20,197 nucleotides of DNA from Pseudomonadota bacterium (GTDB lineage: Bacteria; Desulfobacterota; Syntrophobacteria; Syntrophobacterales; Syntrophobacteraceae), in assembly GCA_023416335.1 (NCBI GenBank), contig JAEZHY010000166.1:1-20197 (forward strand). The letters are read 5' to 3'. Positions 1 through 7,604 of the stretch are shown here, one piece after another. Positions within the stretch are counted from its first letter, which is position 1; each line of letters opens with the position of its first letter. Under the pieces are notes generated by a model, which searched no databases, was not told the origin of the DNA, and saw nothing but the letters and a program-made list of their open reading frames with translations. Both the position numbers and the translations under genes were made by a program.

Positions 1-113
1 GCTACACGGTTCGGGATATTGTCCGATTGATTCGGCGGGCGCGCGGACAAGAAGCTGTTTTGCCTGTTCACCCGGTTGCCTGCAGTCCCGAACCGGAAAT
101 CCTGAGGAAGTAA
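1..113 (+). CDS. C-terminal fragment of an unrecognised protein (5' end outside window)
   Basis: An open frame enters from the left edge (first full codon at base 3) and ends at TAA 111-113, giving a 36-residue tail that begins YTVRDIVRLIRRARGQEAVL. The pattern of a Tyr followed by an amphipathic helix and a short strand resembles the substrate-domain helix of extended SDR epimerases; the SDR encoded at 1667-2596 has a comparable YNIPELIKMIADQVG stretch. That is only a resemblance over a short piece. The stop lies 13 bases before the next start codon, so this gene is probably co-transcribed with the operon that follows. Product not identified. Confidence 0.5.
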   Translation, partial: YTVRDIVRLIRRARGQEAVLPVHPVACSPEPEILRK

Positions 114-126
114 TCCGGGAGGGGAA

Positions 127-786
127 ATGGCCTTTATCGATCTGAGCATGACTATTCGTCCGAATTGGCGCTGGCCGGCGGAAGTCCGACTGGAGAGGGA
201 TTTCGACAGAGGAGACCCGTATCGGGTCACTTCCCTGAAGACCGGAATGCATTCCTTTACGCACGTGGATTCGCCCCTGCATATCGAACCGGGGCGTGAA
301 ACCATCGACCAGGTGGGGCTGGAAAGGCTCTGCGGACCTGCCGCAATCGTCGACCTCGGACCTGTCGAGCCGAACCGGTCAATCGGCCGGGGGCTTTTCG
401 AAGGACGCATGGGCCATTTGATCCCGAACGACATTCTGATTCTCAAGACCTGCTGGGACCTTACCAGGGACAGCTCGACGCGGGAGTATTGGTCCGAGGC
501 CCCGTATCTCGATGAGGAAGCCGCGGCATGGTTGTCGGAACTGCCGATAAAGGCGGTGGGTTTCGACTTTCCCCAGGACAAGGTTATCAGGGAAATTCCC
601 TCCCGTCATCCGGCGGTGCGGGAGATGCCGACGCACGATCTCATCCTGCGGAAGGGGATTTTGTTGATAGAGTACCTGTGCAACCTCCACAGGATCCGGT
701 CAAAGAGGGTGGAAATCTTCGCCCTGCCGCTGAAGGTTGCCGGGGCCGAAGGCGCCTGCGCCAGGGTTGTGGCCGTGGAAGGGTGA
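127..786 (+). CDS. Cyclase-family protein (kynurenine formamidase-like metal hydrolase)
   Basis: The 219-residue product is of usual length for the cyclase/KynB/isatin-hydrolase family (Pfam Cyclase). The family metal motif HxxTHxDxPxH is present as H42-S-F-T-H46-V-D48-S-P-L-H52, and the C-terminal strand EGACARVVA matches the family's EGxxARVVA ending. Members hydrolyse cyclic amides, formamides or similar bonds with a bound divalent metal; the substrate here cannot be read from sequence. The start is ATG 127 with a GGGAGGGG ribosome site just upstream. No signal peptide is seen, so it is cytoplasmic. It is second in a run with an IolB-type isomerase, an SDR and PanB, which argues against a tryptophan-catabolic role, since no kynureninase or dioxygenase is nearby. 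Family assignment is firm; function is open. Confidence 0.85.
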   Translation: MAFIDLSMTIRPNWRWPAEVRLERDFDRGDPYRVTSLKTGMHSFTHVDSPLHIEPGRETIDQVGLERLCGPAAIVDLGPVEPNRSIGRGLFEGRMGHLIPNDILILKTCWDLTRDSSTREYWSEAPYLDEEAAAWLSELPIKAVGFDFPQDKVIREIPSRHPAVREMPTHDLILRKGILLIEYLCNLHRIRSKRVEIFALPLKVAGAEGACARVVAVEG

Positions 787-847
787 AGGGCGGCGCTTCT
801 TCTTGTCGTTCCAAGCGAAATGCAGCACCTAGAAAGGGGAGATTCCA

Positions 848-1639
848 ATGGGAATGCTCGTCACGTTAGCTTCACCGGACCAGGGCAGTTCGGTTTTTCT
901 GGGCTTGTTGAGCCTTACGTTCAACGGGCCGGGATCGCAGACACTGCAAACTAATGGACGGGAGCATGTAGTCAACGTGCTGGCGGGAAGATGCTCCATA
1001 CATATCGATAAACCCGGCGAAAAGCCTGTTTTATTCGAATCCGTCGGCAATCGTGAGGACATCTTCGGAGGAAAGCCGGAAATGGTTTACATCCCGGTAG
1101 ACTGTCAATACGAGATCTCGTGCCTTCAGGCGCCCTTTGAGGCGGCGATCTACACTGCTCCGACCGATGAGCTGCAGCCGGCCGCGCACGTCAAACCCGA
1201 GCAGGTCCACTCGGTAGACAGCGGCAAGCTGGACTGGCGAAGGCAGGTCCATATTGCCATGGGGGATGTCGGCCCGGCCACGCGCATGATGCTCGGCGAA
1301 TCCGAGAGCCCTCCCGGGAACTGGTCGAGCTTTCCTCCTCATCGGCATGAGTATGATGCTCCTCCGAAGGAGACGACCCTGGAAGAGGTATACTACTTCA
1401 AGTTCAAACCGGATACCGGGTTCATCATTGGTGGGATCTACGACGACCCGGCCGAAAAGGAAAAAGCGCGGTTGAAGATTTTCCGCCACGGGCAGGTATT
1501 CGATGTTCCCGGGGGCTATCACTTCCTGGCCCCGTGTCCGGGACATCGGGTCCGCTACGCCTGGGCCCTGGGCGGAGAACGGAAGATATTCGGTTCCTGG
1601 AAGGATGATTCGGAACTGGTCTGGCTTCACAACGCCTGA
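848..1639 (+). CDS. IolB/KduI-family isomerase (5-deoxy-glucuronate isomerase-like)
   Basis: The 263-residue bicupin has the IolB signature GNWSSFPPHRHEYD (residues 158-170), followed by PPKETTLEEVYYF. Predicted metal ligands by comparison with KduI are H165, H167, E180 and H225, all present. IolB converts 5-deoxy-glucuronate to 2-deoxy-5-keto-gluconate in inositol catabolism; relatives isomerise other uronates. None of the other iol genes (iolC, D, E, G) is in the window, so the natural substrate is probably a different sugar acid. ATG 848 is preceded by an AAGGGGAG ribosome site. The gap to the cyclase gene is 61 bases and to the SDR gene 27 bases, consistent with one transcript. I leave the symbol blank because the context does not support inositol metabolism. 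Confidence 0.85.
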   Translation: MGMLVTLASPDQGSSVFLGLLSLTFNGPGSQTLQTNGREHVVNVLAGRCSIHIDKPGEKPVLFESVGNREDIFGGKPEMVYIPVDCQYEISCLQAPFEAAIYTAPTDELQPAAHVKPEQVHSVDSGKLDWRRQVHIAMGDVGPATRMMLGESESPPGNWSSFPPHRHEYDAPPKETTLEEVYYFKFKPDTGFIIGGIYDDPAEKEKARLKIFRHGQVFDVPGGYHFLAPCPGHRVRYAWALGGERKIFGSWKDDSELVWLHNA

Positions 1640-1666
1640 TAATCGTTGATCGGAGGACAAAAGGAA

Positions 1667-2596
1667 ATGTCGATTCTTGTCACGGGAGGTCTTGGGCATA
1701 TTGGGTCCTGGGTTTGCCACGAACTGGCCGCCAAGGGAACCAAGGTAATCGCCACCGGTCGCTCGAAGAGGCGGCTCAGCTATCTGGAGGGCATGGAGGA
1801 TAATCTCCGGATCGTGCAGGCAGACGTCTTTGACCAGGCTTCGATGTATCGCCTCTTCGTCGAGGAGAAGGGAAACATAGAAGGGGTCGTCCATATTGCA
1901 GGCCTGATGGGTGGGCCGCTCTTTGCCACTAATCCCCGCCATCATATCGCGCTCAATACCATGGGAACCGTGGACATGCTCGAAATTTCCCGGCTCTTCG
2001 GCGTCAAGCGGTTCGTGTACATCAGTTCCGGCGCAGTCTACGGCGTGCGCGATACCGTGCCGCTTGAAAGCGATCCGGTTTCACCCGGCGATCTCTACGG
2101 CGCAGCCAAGGCAAGCGCGGAGTTTTTCGGCTTGCAGTACGCGAACGAGTTCGGGCTGGATTTCAGGGCGCTCAGGGTCTATTTCTGCTACGGACCGGGG
2201 AGGGTCCCGTCCGAACTCTACCCGCTCTACGGAGCGGTCTTCGGGTGCATGGAAGGAAAAACGAAGATCACGCTGCCGGCGGGAGCGGACCAGGCGGTTG
2301 ATTTCACTTACGCCAGGGACATTGCCCGGGCCGTGCTGCTGATTCTGGAGTCGCCGACTTTGAAGCACAGACAGTATAACGTGTGCAGCGGAACCTGGTA
2401 TAATATCCCCGAACTTATCAAAATGATCGCCGACCAGGTGGGAGTCTCGGTCGAGCTTTCCATCGGTCCGGGACGAATCATGCCTCGCGGACCCAGTCTG
2501 GACAGTACCCGGCTGAAGGAGGAATTCGGTTACAAGGCCGAGTACGACATCAGGATGGGTGTTGATGAATACGCAAAATGGATGGGATTGAAGTAG
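1667..2596 (+). CDS. Extended SDR NAD-dependent epimerase/dehydratase
   Basis: The 309-residue protein begins with the Rossmann nucleotide site TGGLGHIG (residues 6-13) and has the catalytic set S120/S121, Y144 and K148 (YGAAK), followed by RVYFCYGPG and a substrate-binding C-terminal half. This is the family of UDP-sugar 4-epimerases, sugar dehydratases and uronate/aldose dehydrogenases; the exact reaction cannot be assigned. The frame opens further upstream at TTG 1646, but ATG 1667 is preferred because GGAGG lies 10 bases upstream and the Rossmann strand should begin within a few residues of Met. It sits between the IolB-like and PanB genes in the same direction and may oxidise or epimerise the sugar acid the operon acts on. 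Confidence 0.88.
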   Translation: MSILVTGGLGHIGSWVCHELAAKGTKVIATGRSKRRLSYLEGMEDNLRIVQADVFDQASMYRLFVEEKGNIEGVVHIAGLMGGPLFATNPRHHIALNTMGTVDMLEISRLFGVKRFVYISSGAVYGVRDTVPLESDPVSPGDLYGAAKASAEFFGLQYANEFGLDFRALRVYFCYGPGRVPSELYPLYGAVFGCMEGKTKITLPAGADQAVDFTYARDIARAVLLILESPTLKHRQYNVCSGTWYNIPELIKMIADQVGVSVELSIGPGRIMPRGPSLDSTRLKEEFGYKAEYDIRMGVDEYAKWMGLK

Positions 2597-2668
2597 AATG
2601 ACTGCAATCCGGCCGGAGGAAACGGACCGGCAAATAAACACATTGCAGCACCATAAGAGGAGAGATTC

Positions 2669-3550
2669 ATGGGCAAGAAGAAACTGATGATCCACGATTT
2701 TTACCAGATGAAAGCCGAAGGCCGGAAGATCACCTGGCTCACGTCGTATGATTTCCCGACCGCGCAATTTGCCGAAGCAGCCGGCATGGACATGTTGCTG
2801 GTCGGCGACTCGCTCGGGATGTGCGTATACGGTTATTCCGGCACAGTGCCCGTAACGATGGACCAGTGCATCTGCCATTGCGATGCCGTCAGGCGTGGGG
2901 CTCCCAATACCTTTGTGATCGGCGACATGCCCTTTCTCTCCTATCAGACAAGCGATGAGAAGGCCGTGGAGAATGCCGGTCGGTTCCTCAAGGAAGCAAA
3001 TGTCGATGCAATCAAGCTGGAAGGCGGCGTGCGCGTGACCAGCCGGATCAAGGCGATCGTTGAGGCCGGAATCCTCGTGGTGGGGCATATCGGCCTTACG
3101 CCGCAGAGTTCCGGGGCCCTTGGGGGCCACAAGGCCCAGGGCCGCACGGCAGATGCCGCGAAGCTCGTGGTCGAAGACGCACTGGCCGTTCAGGCCGCCG
3201 GGGCACAAATGATCCTGGTCGAAGCCGTACCGCCCGAGGTAACGCGCTATATCCACCAGATACTCACGATTCCGGTTCTCTCGATCGGCGCCGGTCCGCA
3301 CTGTGACGGCCAACTCCTGATCGTGAGCGACATGATAGGTCAGTTCCAGGCCTTTACGCCGAAATTCGTAAAGAAATACAGCAATGTTGCTGAAGTGATC
3401 ACCAAGGCGATGTCCGAGTACTGCGAAGACGTCCGTTCCGGGAACTTCCCTGGCCCCGAACACTGCTACCGGATGGTTGAGGGCGAAGAAGCGAAGTTCC
3501 TGGAAATGATGCAGGCCGGAGGCGCCGCCGTACCCAAGCGGCAGGCCTAA
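2669..3550 (+). CDS. panB: 3-methyl-2-oxobutanoate hydroxymethyltransferase (PanB)
   Basis: The 293-residue product shows every PanB hallmark: VGDSLGM with D47, VRRGAPN, GDMPF with D86, KLEGG with E118, GHIGLTPQS, and VEAVPPE with the expected general-base Glu. D47, D86 and E118 correspond to the metal and substrate ligands of the E. coli enzyme. PanB transfers a hydroxymethyl group from methylene-tetrahydrofolate to 2-oxoisovalerate to give ketopantoate, the first step of pantothenate synthesis. Length is slightly above the usual ~265. The start has a strong AGAGGAGAG ribosome site. panC and panD are not adjacent; instead the gene ends an operon with a cyclase, an IolB-type isomerase and an SDR. 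It could be the housekeeping enzyme, or a paralogue doing a related aldol or retro-aldol reaction. Confidence 0.9.
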   Translation: MGKKKLMIHDFYQMKAEGRKITWLTSYDFPTAQFAEAAGMDMLLVGDSLGMCVYGYSGTVPVTMDQCICHCDAVRRGAPNTFVIGDMPFLSYQTSDEKAVENAGRFLKEANVDAIKLEGGVRVTSRIKAIVEAGILVVGHIGLTPQSSGALGGHKAQGRTADAAKLVVEDALAVQAAGAQMILVEAVPPEVTRYIHQILTIPVLSIGAGPHCDGQLLIVSDMIGQFQAFTPKFVKKYSNVAEVITKAMSEYCEDVRSGNFPGPEHCYRMVEGEEAKFLEMMQAGGAAVPKRQA

Positions 3551-3633
3551 GGGAAAAACAGGGGGAAAACAGGAGGAGGGATACGCCGAGAATTCGATAC
3601 GGAGAGAGATAAAAGGGAGATGGGACAAGAGGG

Positions 3634-3661
3634 GGAGGGCGTTTGCCCTCCTTCTTCCGTT
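3634..3661 (+). terminator. Probable intrinsic terminator after panB
   Basis: A 7-bp perfect stem GGAGGGC (3634-3640) / GCCCTCC (3645-3651) with loop GTTT is followed by a pyrimidine-rich, T-containing tail (TTCTTCCGTTT). The T tract is interrupted, so strength is uncertain. It lies 84 bases after the panB stop and would close the operon. Confidence 0.5.
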
Positions 3662-3743
3662 TCGGGGCAGAATCCAAGCGTCTCCGGTACTCTATGATGG
3701 TGGAAATTAATACGGAGGTGCGTTCAAGAAGGATCCAAATAGC

Positions 3744-3887
3744 GTGGGGACCGGCGGCCCCCACACCCCCTGCGCCGCTCTGCGGCTTACTTGGCGCTTG
3801 CTATGGCGCCCCGCAAAGGCACCGGGGCAAGACACAGCAAGCGCCGATCGATCGGCCCAAGAGGGCCGAAATCTGGTGCAAGTGCAC
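3744..3887. other. Cluster of stem-loops; candidate structured RNA or repeat
   Basis: Consecutive perfect or near-perfect stems: GTGGGG/CCCCAC near 3744-3767; GCCGC-TCT-GCGGC near 3774-3786; GGCGCTTGCT (3793-3802) pairing with AGCAAGCGCC (3836-3845) and enclosing GCCCCG (3808-3813)/CGGGGC (3823-3828); CGGCCC-AAGA-GGGCCG (3853-3868); and GTGC-AAGT-GCAC (3876-3887). No coding frame explains them. I do not recognise an RNA family. The direction of any transcript is unknown. Confidence 0.35.
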
Positions 3888-3991
3888 GGTCGAGTTAACC
3901 TCTTCCACCTCGGCACGGAATTAAATATCAACTCGAAAGCAACTTAGTATGAGTTCCCTTGATAACAGATCCCGGACTACGATCAAAAACC

Positions 3992-4013
3992 GGTGGGCAC
4001 GATAAAACCCACC
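3992..4013. repeat. GGTGGGCAC-type palindromic repeat, single copy
   Basis: GGTGGGCACGATAAAA is followed by CCCACC, forming a 6-bp stem GGTGGG/CCCACC. The same GGTGGGCAC core occurs twice in the element at 13195-13314, so it belongs to a dispersed extragenic family. The following CCCACCCTAC (4027-4036) also resembles the outer arm of that element. Confidence 0.55.
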
Positions 4014-4374
4014 CCGCTACGCTCCCCCACCCTACGGTCCGGGCAATGCTTTGTCGTATTAATTTCGGAAATAACCGTAGTCCGAGTTAAGGGTTTGCGG
4101 CACGACATTCTATTGAGGGGCCGCGGTGCAAGAATTTTTTGTATTGTGTCTCTTTTAGGGATGGGTGGGAGTGGACCAGGAATCCACCATTTTTGGACAG
4201 TCTCCGGGAAATACATACCCGTCAGCCAGGGTATGCCGCGAAACTGCATCTTTTTGTGTTGCAGGCATTAAAATGCATGACCGGCGACGTGGGGCGGTAT
4301 AAAATGATTTCTCTCGCGGGAATAGACTTCATTTCTGGCGGGGGCCCGACGCCCCCGGGATTAGCGAACTGATT

Positions 4375-5196
4375 TTGCAGCAAAATAAAACAGCACAAAG
4401 ATTACTCGGCCTGCTTGCCGGGATTCTGGCCGGATCGAGCGGCGGTCTGCTCGGCATCGGCGGCGGGGCCGTCATGGTCCCCTTCATGGTTGATATCCTC
4501 AAATTCGGCCAGCATCGGGCCCACGGGACCAGCCTGGTTGCCGTTGCCTTCACCGGGTTGGCCGGTGCGGCAACCTACGCCCTGCATGGATCCGTGGACC
4601 TGCATGCCTCCATCGTGCTCGCGGCCACGGCGGTGGCAACAGCCCATTTCGGGGCACGCCTGGCGGACGCCCTTCCCGCATGGAAGCTCAAGAGATCCTT
4701 CGGCCTTTTCCTCATACTTGCCTCCTTTCTGCTGCTCGCCAAACCCTACCTGCCCACGGTCGGAGCCGGCATCCAGGGGCTTTGGCCGAAGACCCTGCTC
4801 CTCTCGGCTTCGGGCCTGCTTGCGGGACTTCTTGCCGGCATCATGGGAGGAGGCGGCGGGATAGTCATGCTTCCGGTACTGGTGCTCGTCCTGGGATTCG
4901 ACCAGCACCTGGCCCAGGGGACCTCCCTGCTCGTGATGGTTCCTGCGGCGAGTGTGGGTGCATCGACGCACTGGAGGCTGGGAAATGTTGAAACCCGGCT
5001 GCTCGCCTGGATAGTGCCGGGCCTCTTCATGGGCGCATATCTCGGGGCAAGCGTCGCTCACCTGCTGGATGGAGGCGTTTTGAGGGCGATCTTTTCCCTC
5101 GTGCTTATCTGGACGGGAATTCGTTACATGCGGGAGCCGGCAGTGCCCGCGGTGGCGGCGGTAGGAGTGAACAGTGAGCAGCGAACAGTGAACTGA
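4375..5196 (+). CDS. TSUP-family (TauE/SafE-like) membrane permease
   Basis: The 273-residue, strongly hydrophobic protein has the duplicated TSUP architecture. The first half carries GLLGIGGGAVMVPFMV and GTSLVAVAFTGLAGA; the second carries GIMGGGGGIVMLPVLV and GTSLLVMVPAASVGA. About eight membrane segments are likely. Family members move sulfite, sulfonates, sulfoacetate or other organic anions across the inner membrane; the substrate here is not predictable. The start is uncertain: TTG 4375 is the only usual start codon after an in-frame stop at 4300, and its ribosome site is weak. The C-terminus runs into a low-complexity repeat (GTGAACAGTGAGCAGCGAAC) that encodes a polar VNSEQRTVN tail, probably a late addition. 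It converges with the GTPase gene. Confidence 0.85.
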   Translation: MQQNKTAQRLLGLLAGILAGSSGGLLGIGGGAVMVPFMVDILKFGQHRAHGTSLVAVAFTGLAGAATYALHGSVDLHASIVLAATAVATAHFGARLADALPAWKLKRSFGLFLILASFLLLAKPYLPTVGAGIQGLWPKTLLLSASGLLAGLLAGIMGGGGGIVMLPVLVLVLGFDQHLAQGTSLLVMVPAASVGASTHWRLGNVETRLLAWIVPGLFMGAYLGASVAHLLDGGVLRAIFSLVLIWTGIRYMREPAVPAVAAVGVNSEQRTVN

Positions 5197-5202
5197 AAAT
5201 GC

Positions 5203-5252
5203 CCGGCATCTGCTGATGCTGTACGACACGGTTATGATGTCGTATCTGCCGG
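5203..5252. terminator. Structured convergent intergenic region, possible bidirectional terminator
   Basis: Between the converging permease and GTPase genes, CCGGCA (5203-5208) pairs with TGCCGG (5247-5252). They enclose two smaller perfect hairpins, GCATC-TGCT-GATGC and TACGACA/TGTCGTA. The three-way fold suits an end-of-gene structure, but neither strand shows a long T run, so intrinsic termination is only possible. Confidence 0.35.
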
Positions 5253-5256
5253 CCCG

Positions 5257-7530
5257 TCATCCTTTCAGCGTGTTTGCCCCGGGATCGGGCGCATCTTCGG
5301 TCGTACGTACATTTCGTCTTAGCTCTTCCAGTTCCTCGATCATTGCCGAGGTGATCTGAGCGGTGCGGGTGAGGACCTCGATTGCGGAGGTCCTCTCATC
5401 GCCATTCAAGCTGTGCTGCTTGAGGAGATTTGAAAAATCCACGTGCGCCATTTCGGCCCGCATGCGGAATTCTTCCAGGAGCGCAATGCAGCCTTCATCG
5501 ACTATCCTGTAAAGAAAGCCCGACTTGAGGCTAGCGCCAAAGTCGCCGAATGCCCTCAGAAGCTCGGATTTCGCCTCCTCGCGGGCCATCTTCTGCGCTT
5601 TGCCGAAAAGGTTTTCCACAACCTTTTCATCCGTGGAACCGGCCTTTTTGCGCATTTGCGCCCGGATGCCGGAAAGAACGTTTGGAAGGGATGTGAGGCC
5701 GAATTTCAGAAAGAGAATTCCGCGACCCAGTCCGTTTCTCTCCAGAAATGAGCTGAAGCTGGGAGGAACGATTCTGCCTCCTTGGTTGGGGTCTAAAGGC
5801 GCGCGCGGCGTCTTTTCAGCCGCATCGGGTTGCGTTCCCAGGAGTTCGAGGCGGTAGTCGGCAAGAGCTGCGTCGAAGAAGGCCCACAGGGCTTCCGAAG
5901 CATCGCTTATCCGGTCTTTGAGCCGGCACTCCTCATCCTTTGCAAACTCCACTATCCGCAGGTTTACCTTGTCGATCAGGTGGCGGGAAAGGCTTCGGCG
6001 GAACTCGAGATAGAATGCATAGTACTCACGGATGAGGCGGGCGTAGTCCGCGATGCCTTTGCGGCCGTCCAGATCTATGGGATAGAATTCGACCAGGTTG
6101 AGCGCTTCGCGCACAATCGAGCCGCTCTCATAGTCGAAATAGCCCAAGAACCTGGAATCGGCTTCACGCTTGATTGTCCCGTTCAGGCCGGATACGGTTT
6201 CGGACAGGTTCCGGAGCGTCGATTGAAGAGCGAGATGCCTGCTGCGGAGCTTCTCCGCCCTTTCCTTCATTCCGTCTATATCCATTTCGAGCGCCGACCG
6301 GCGTACATGGGCCGTATCCCGGATATTTGCGGCAATCATCCCGAGTCGGCTAAGGCCGCATCCGAGCAGCACCTCGGCCCGATGCAGGCATATGCGGTCT
6401 TCCAGTTCCTTTCTGAAAGCGCTCCAGCCGGAATCCGAGGTCTTGGGCAGGGATTTGCCTTCCTTCCACATTTTGAAACGGCGGCGTTCGAATTTCGGCG
6501 CTTTTTCCCCCAGTCCCTTCAGCAACTGGAACAGAGCGGAAAAAGAGAACAGGCGCGGCTCCGGAACCATCCAGCCCAGTTCGGACCGGACGCGTTCGGT
6601 AATCTGTTCGATATCATTCGAGTCGCCGTGAACGTCGAGGTCCAGATTCAGGACGAACAGGGTCTGCGGAAACATTCTCATGCTCTTGATAAGCTGTAGC
6701 AGCTTGAAGTCCGCCTCCCTGAGGCCCGTCCTGCTGCCGATCACGTAGACGACGAAATGGGATGAGAGCAGGTACTGCTGCAGGAGTTCGAAATGAGCCG
6801 GGTTGGGAGAGTCGCTTCCCTGGCAGTCCGCAAGCTCGATGCGATCGCCCAGCCAGGGTATCGGATGATGGATTTCGATGTCGCGCACGTAAACCGATCG
6901 GCTCTCCTCTCCGGCATAGAGCTGGTGCCGGGAGATTTGACCCTTGCCGAACTCGATCCTGCTCACCTCATCGCCCAGTTCCTTCTCGACAAGACTGAAT
7001 CCCTGAATACAGCGGTCGAGGAACATGAAATGGGGATCGATAGTCCCGTGGGACTGGAGCCATTCCGATTTCATCTTTTCGAGCCAGTAAGCGATTCTCT
7101 CGCGGTCTTCACGGTTTCTGAGATCAAGGCTCCCCTCTTTTTCCCTTTCGGAAACGACGGGCAACATGTGCAGGCTGGCGTTCATTTCGGCGGAAATCTG
7201 AGGCCAGGACTTGAGTTCCACCCAACCCCCGGCATCTTTGTCCGTGACGACACGTGTAATGAAAGCCGTGATTATGCCCGCGCCTCTTTTGAGGAGGTCC
7301 TCGCCGATCATGGAATTGATCAGGGTGCTTTTCCCCGATTTAACGGAACCCACCACGGCAATCTTGAGCAGTGGGTCCTGAAGCGAACTGAGCACTCCAT
7401 CCAGGCAAGTCCTCCACTTTTCGGCGGCGGGTTCTTCCGCCGGCCCGGAATCGGAGAGTTCCCGTATGGTCTCGTCGAGGATTTCGGCACGATGCCGTAT
7501 CTTCTTCTTGAATTGCGAAAACCCGTTCAT
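5257..7530 (-). CDS. Dynamin-like large GTPase
   Basis: The 757-residue protein has an N-terminal GTPase domain with P-loop GSVKSGKS (residues 61-68) followed by T69, a switch I region around GIITAFIT, G3 DCQGSD (235-240), and a G5-like FSFSAL (329-333). The G4 position reads LNLDLD (294-299) where N/TKxD is expected, so guanine specificity should be checked. Residues from about 380 to 757 are mostly helical with coiled-coil character, as in bacterial dynamin-like proteins. A glycine/hydrophobic patch at about 602-623 (GRGILFLKFGLTSLP) could touch membrane. Such proteins remodel or protect membranes, and some act in phage defence; no partner dynamin gene is adjacent. ATG 7530 has only a weak ribosome site. 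It is divergent from the polyamine genes. Confidence 0.8.
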   Translation of the reverse strand: MNGFSQFKKKIRHRAEILDETIRELSDSGPAEEPAAEKWRTCLDGVLSSLQDPLLKIAVVGSVKSGKSTLINSMIGEDLLKRGAGIITAFITRVVTDKDAGGWVELKSWPQISAEMNASLHMLPVVSEREKEGSLDLRNREDRERIAYWLEKMKSEWLQSHGTIDPHFMFLDRCIQGFSLVEKELGDEVSRIEFGKGQISRHQLYAGEESRSVYVRDIEIHHPIPWLGDRIELADCQGSDSPNPAHFELLQQYLLSSHFVVYVIGSRTGLREADFKLLQLIKSMRMFPQTLFVLNLDLDVHGDSNDIEQITERVRSELGWMVPEPRLFSFSALFQLLKGLGEKAPKFERRRFKMWKEGKSLPKTSDSGWSAFRKELEDRICLHRAEVLLGCGLSRLGMIAANIRDTAHVRRSALEMDIDGMKERAEKLRSRHLALQSTLRNLSETVSGLNGTIKREADSRFLGYFDYESGSIVREALNLVEFYPIDLDGRKGIADYARLIREYYAFYLEFRRSLSRHLIDKVNLRIVEFAKDEECRLKDRISDASEALWAFFDAALADYRLELLGTQPDAAEKTPRAPLDPNQGGRIVPPSFSSFLERNGLGRGILFLKFGLTSLPNVLSGIRAQMRKKAGSTDEKVVENLFGKAQKMAREEAKSELLRAFGDFGASLKSGFLYRIVDEGCIALLEEFRMRAEMAHVDFSNLLKQHSLNGDERTSAIEVLTRTAQITSAMIEELEELRRNVRTTEDAPDPGANTLKG

Positions 7531-7584
7531 AAGTGCGCATTCCCGAAAGACCCGGAAAGCCCGAGACAGAGGCAGGACCGGGTT

Positions 7585-7600
7585 CGAATCGCCTGATTCG
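7585..7600. promoter_or_regulatory. Inverted repeat upstream of the polyamine promoter, candidate operator
   Basis: CGAATC-GCCT-GATTCG is a perfect 6-4-6 inverted repeat ending 4 bases before the -35 box at 7605. The spacing is typical of a dimeric regulator site, and the position between divergent genes would allow control of both. No regulator gene is adjacent. Confidence 0.35.
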
Positions 7601-7604
7601 CTGA

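Larger units (their letters stand above)
3662..4374. other. Long non-coding stretch with several hairpins and one dispersed repeat
   Basis: No open frame here has a plausible ribosome site or recognisable protein. The left part (3744-3887) is packed with self-complementary segments, listed separately. A GGTGGGCAC-type palindrome lies at 3992-4013. A 9-bp inverted repeat, CGGACTACG (3973-3981) and CGTAGTCCG (4076-4084), brackets it. Further right are a stem CATACCC/GGGTATG (4214-4235) and a stem CGGGGGC/GCCCCCG (about 4339-4357) immediately before the permease gene. A TATAAA at 4299-4304 could be a -10 box, but no convincing -35 is at the right distance. Confidence 0.5.

Noticed and set aside
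1031..1945. 304-codon open frame on the minus strand
   Set aside because: It is opposite the IolB-like and SDR genes and has no family features.
2081..3628. 515-codon open frame on the minus strand
   Set aside because: It lies opposite the SDR and PanB genes, whose plus-strand products have clear family motifs. Its own translation shows no recognisable domain; it is an antisense shadow in G/C-rich codons.
3744..3960. Possible group II intron or IS remnant
   Set aside because: Strong hairpins suggested it, but no domain V-like sequence, reverse transcriptase, transposase fragment or target duplication is visible.
3643..4271. Several small open frames (67-93 codons) in the spacer before the permease
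   Set aside because: They coincide with hairpins and repeats, lack ribosome sites and give low-complexity, Pro/Arg-rich products.
5830..7596. Plus-strand open frames of up to 289 codons
   Set aside because: They are antisense to the dynamin-like GTPase, whose P-loop and helical C-terminus are convincing. They have no motifs of their own.
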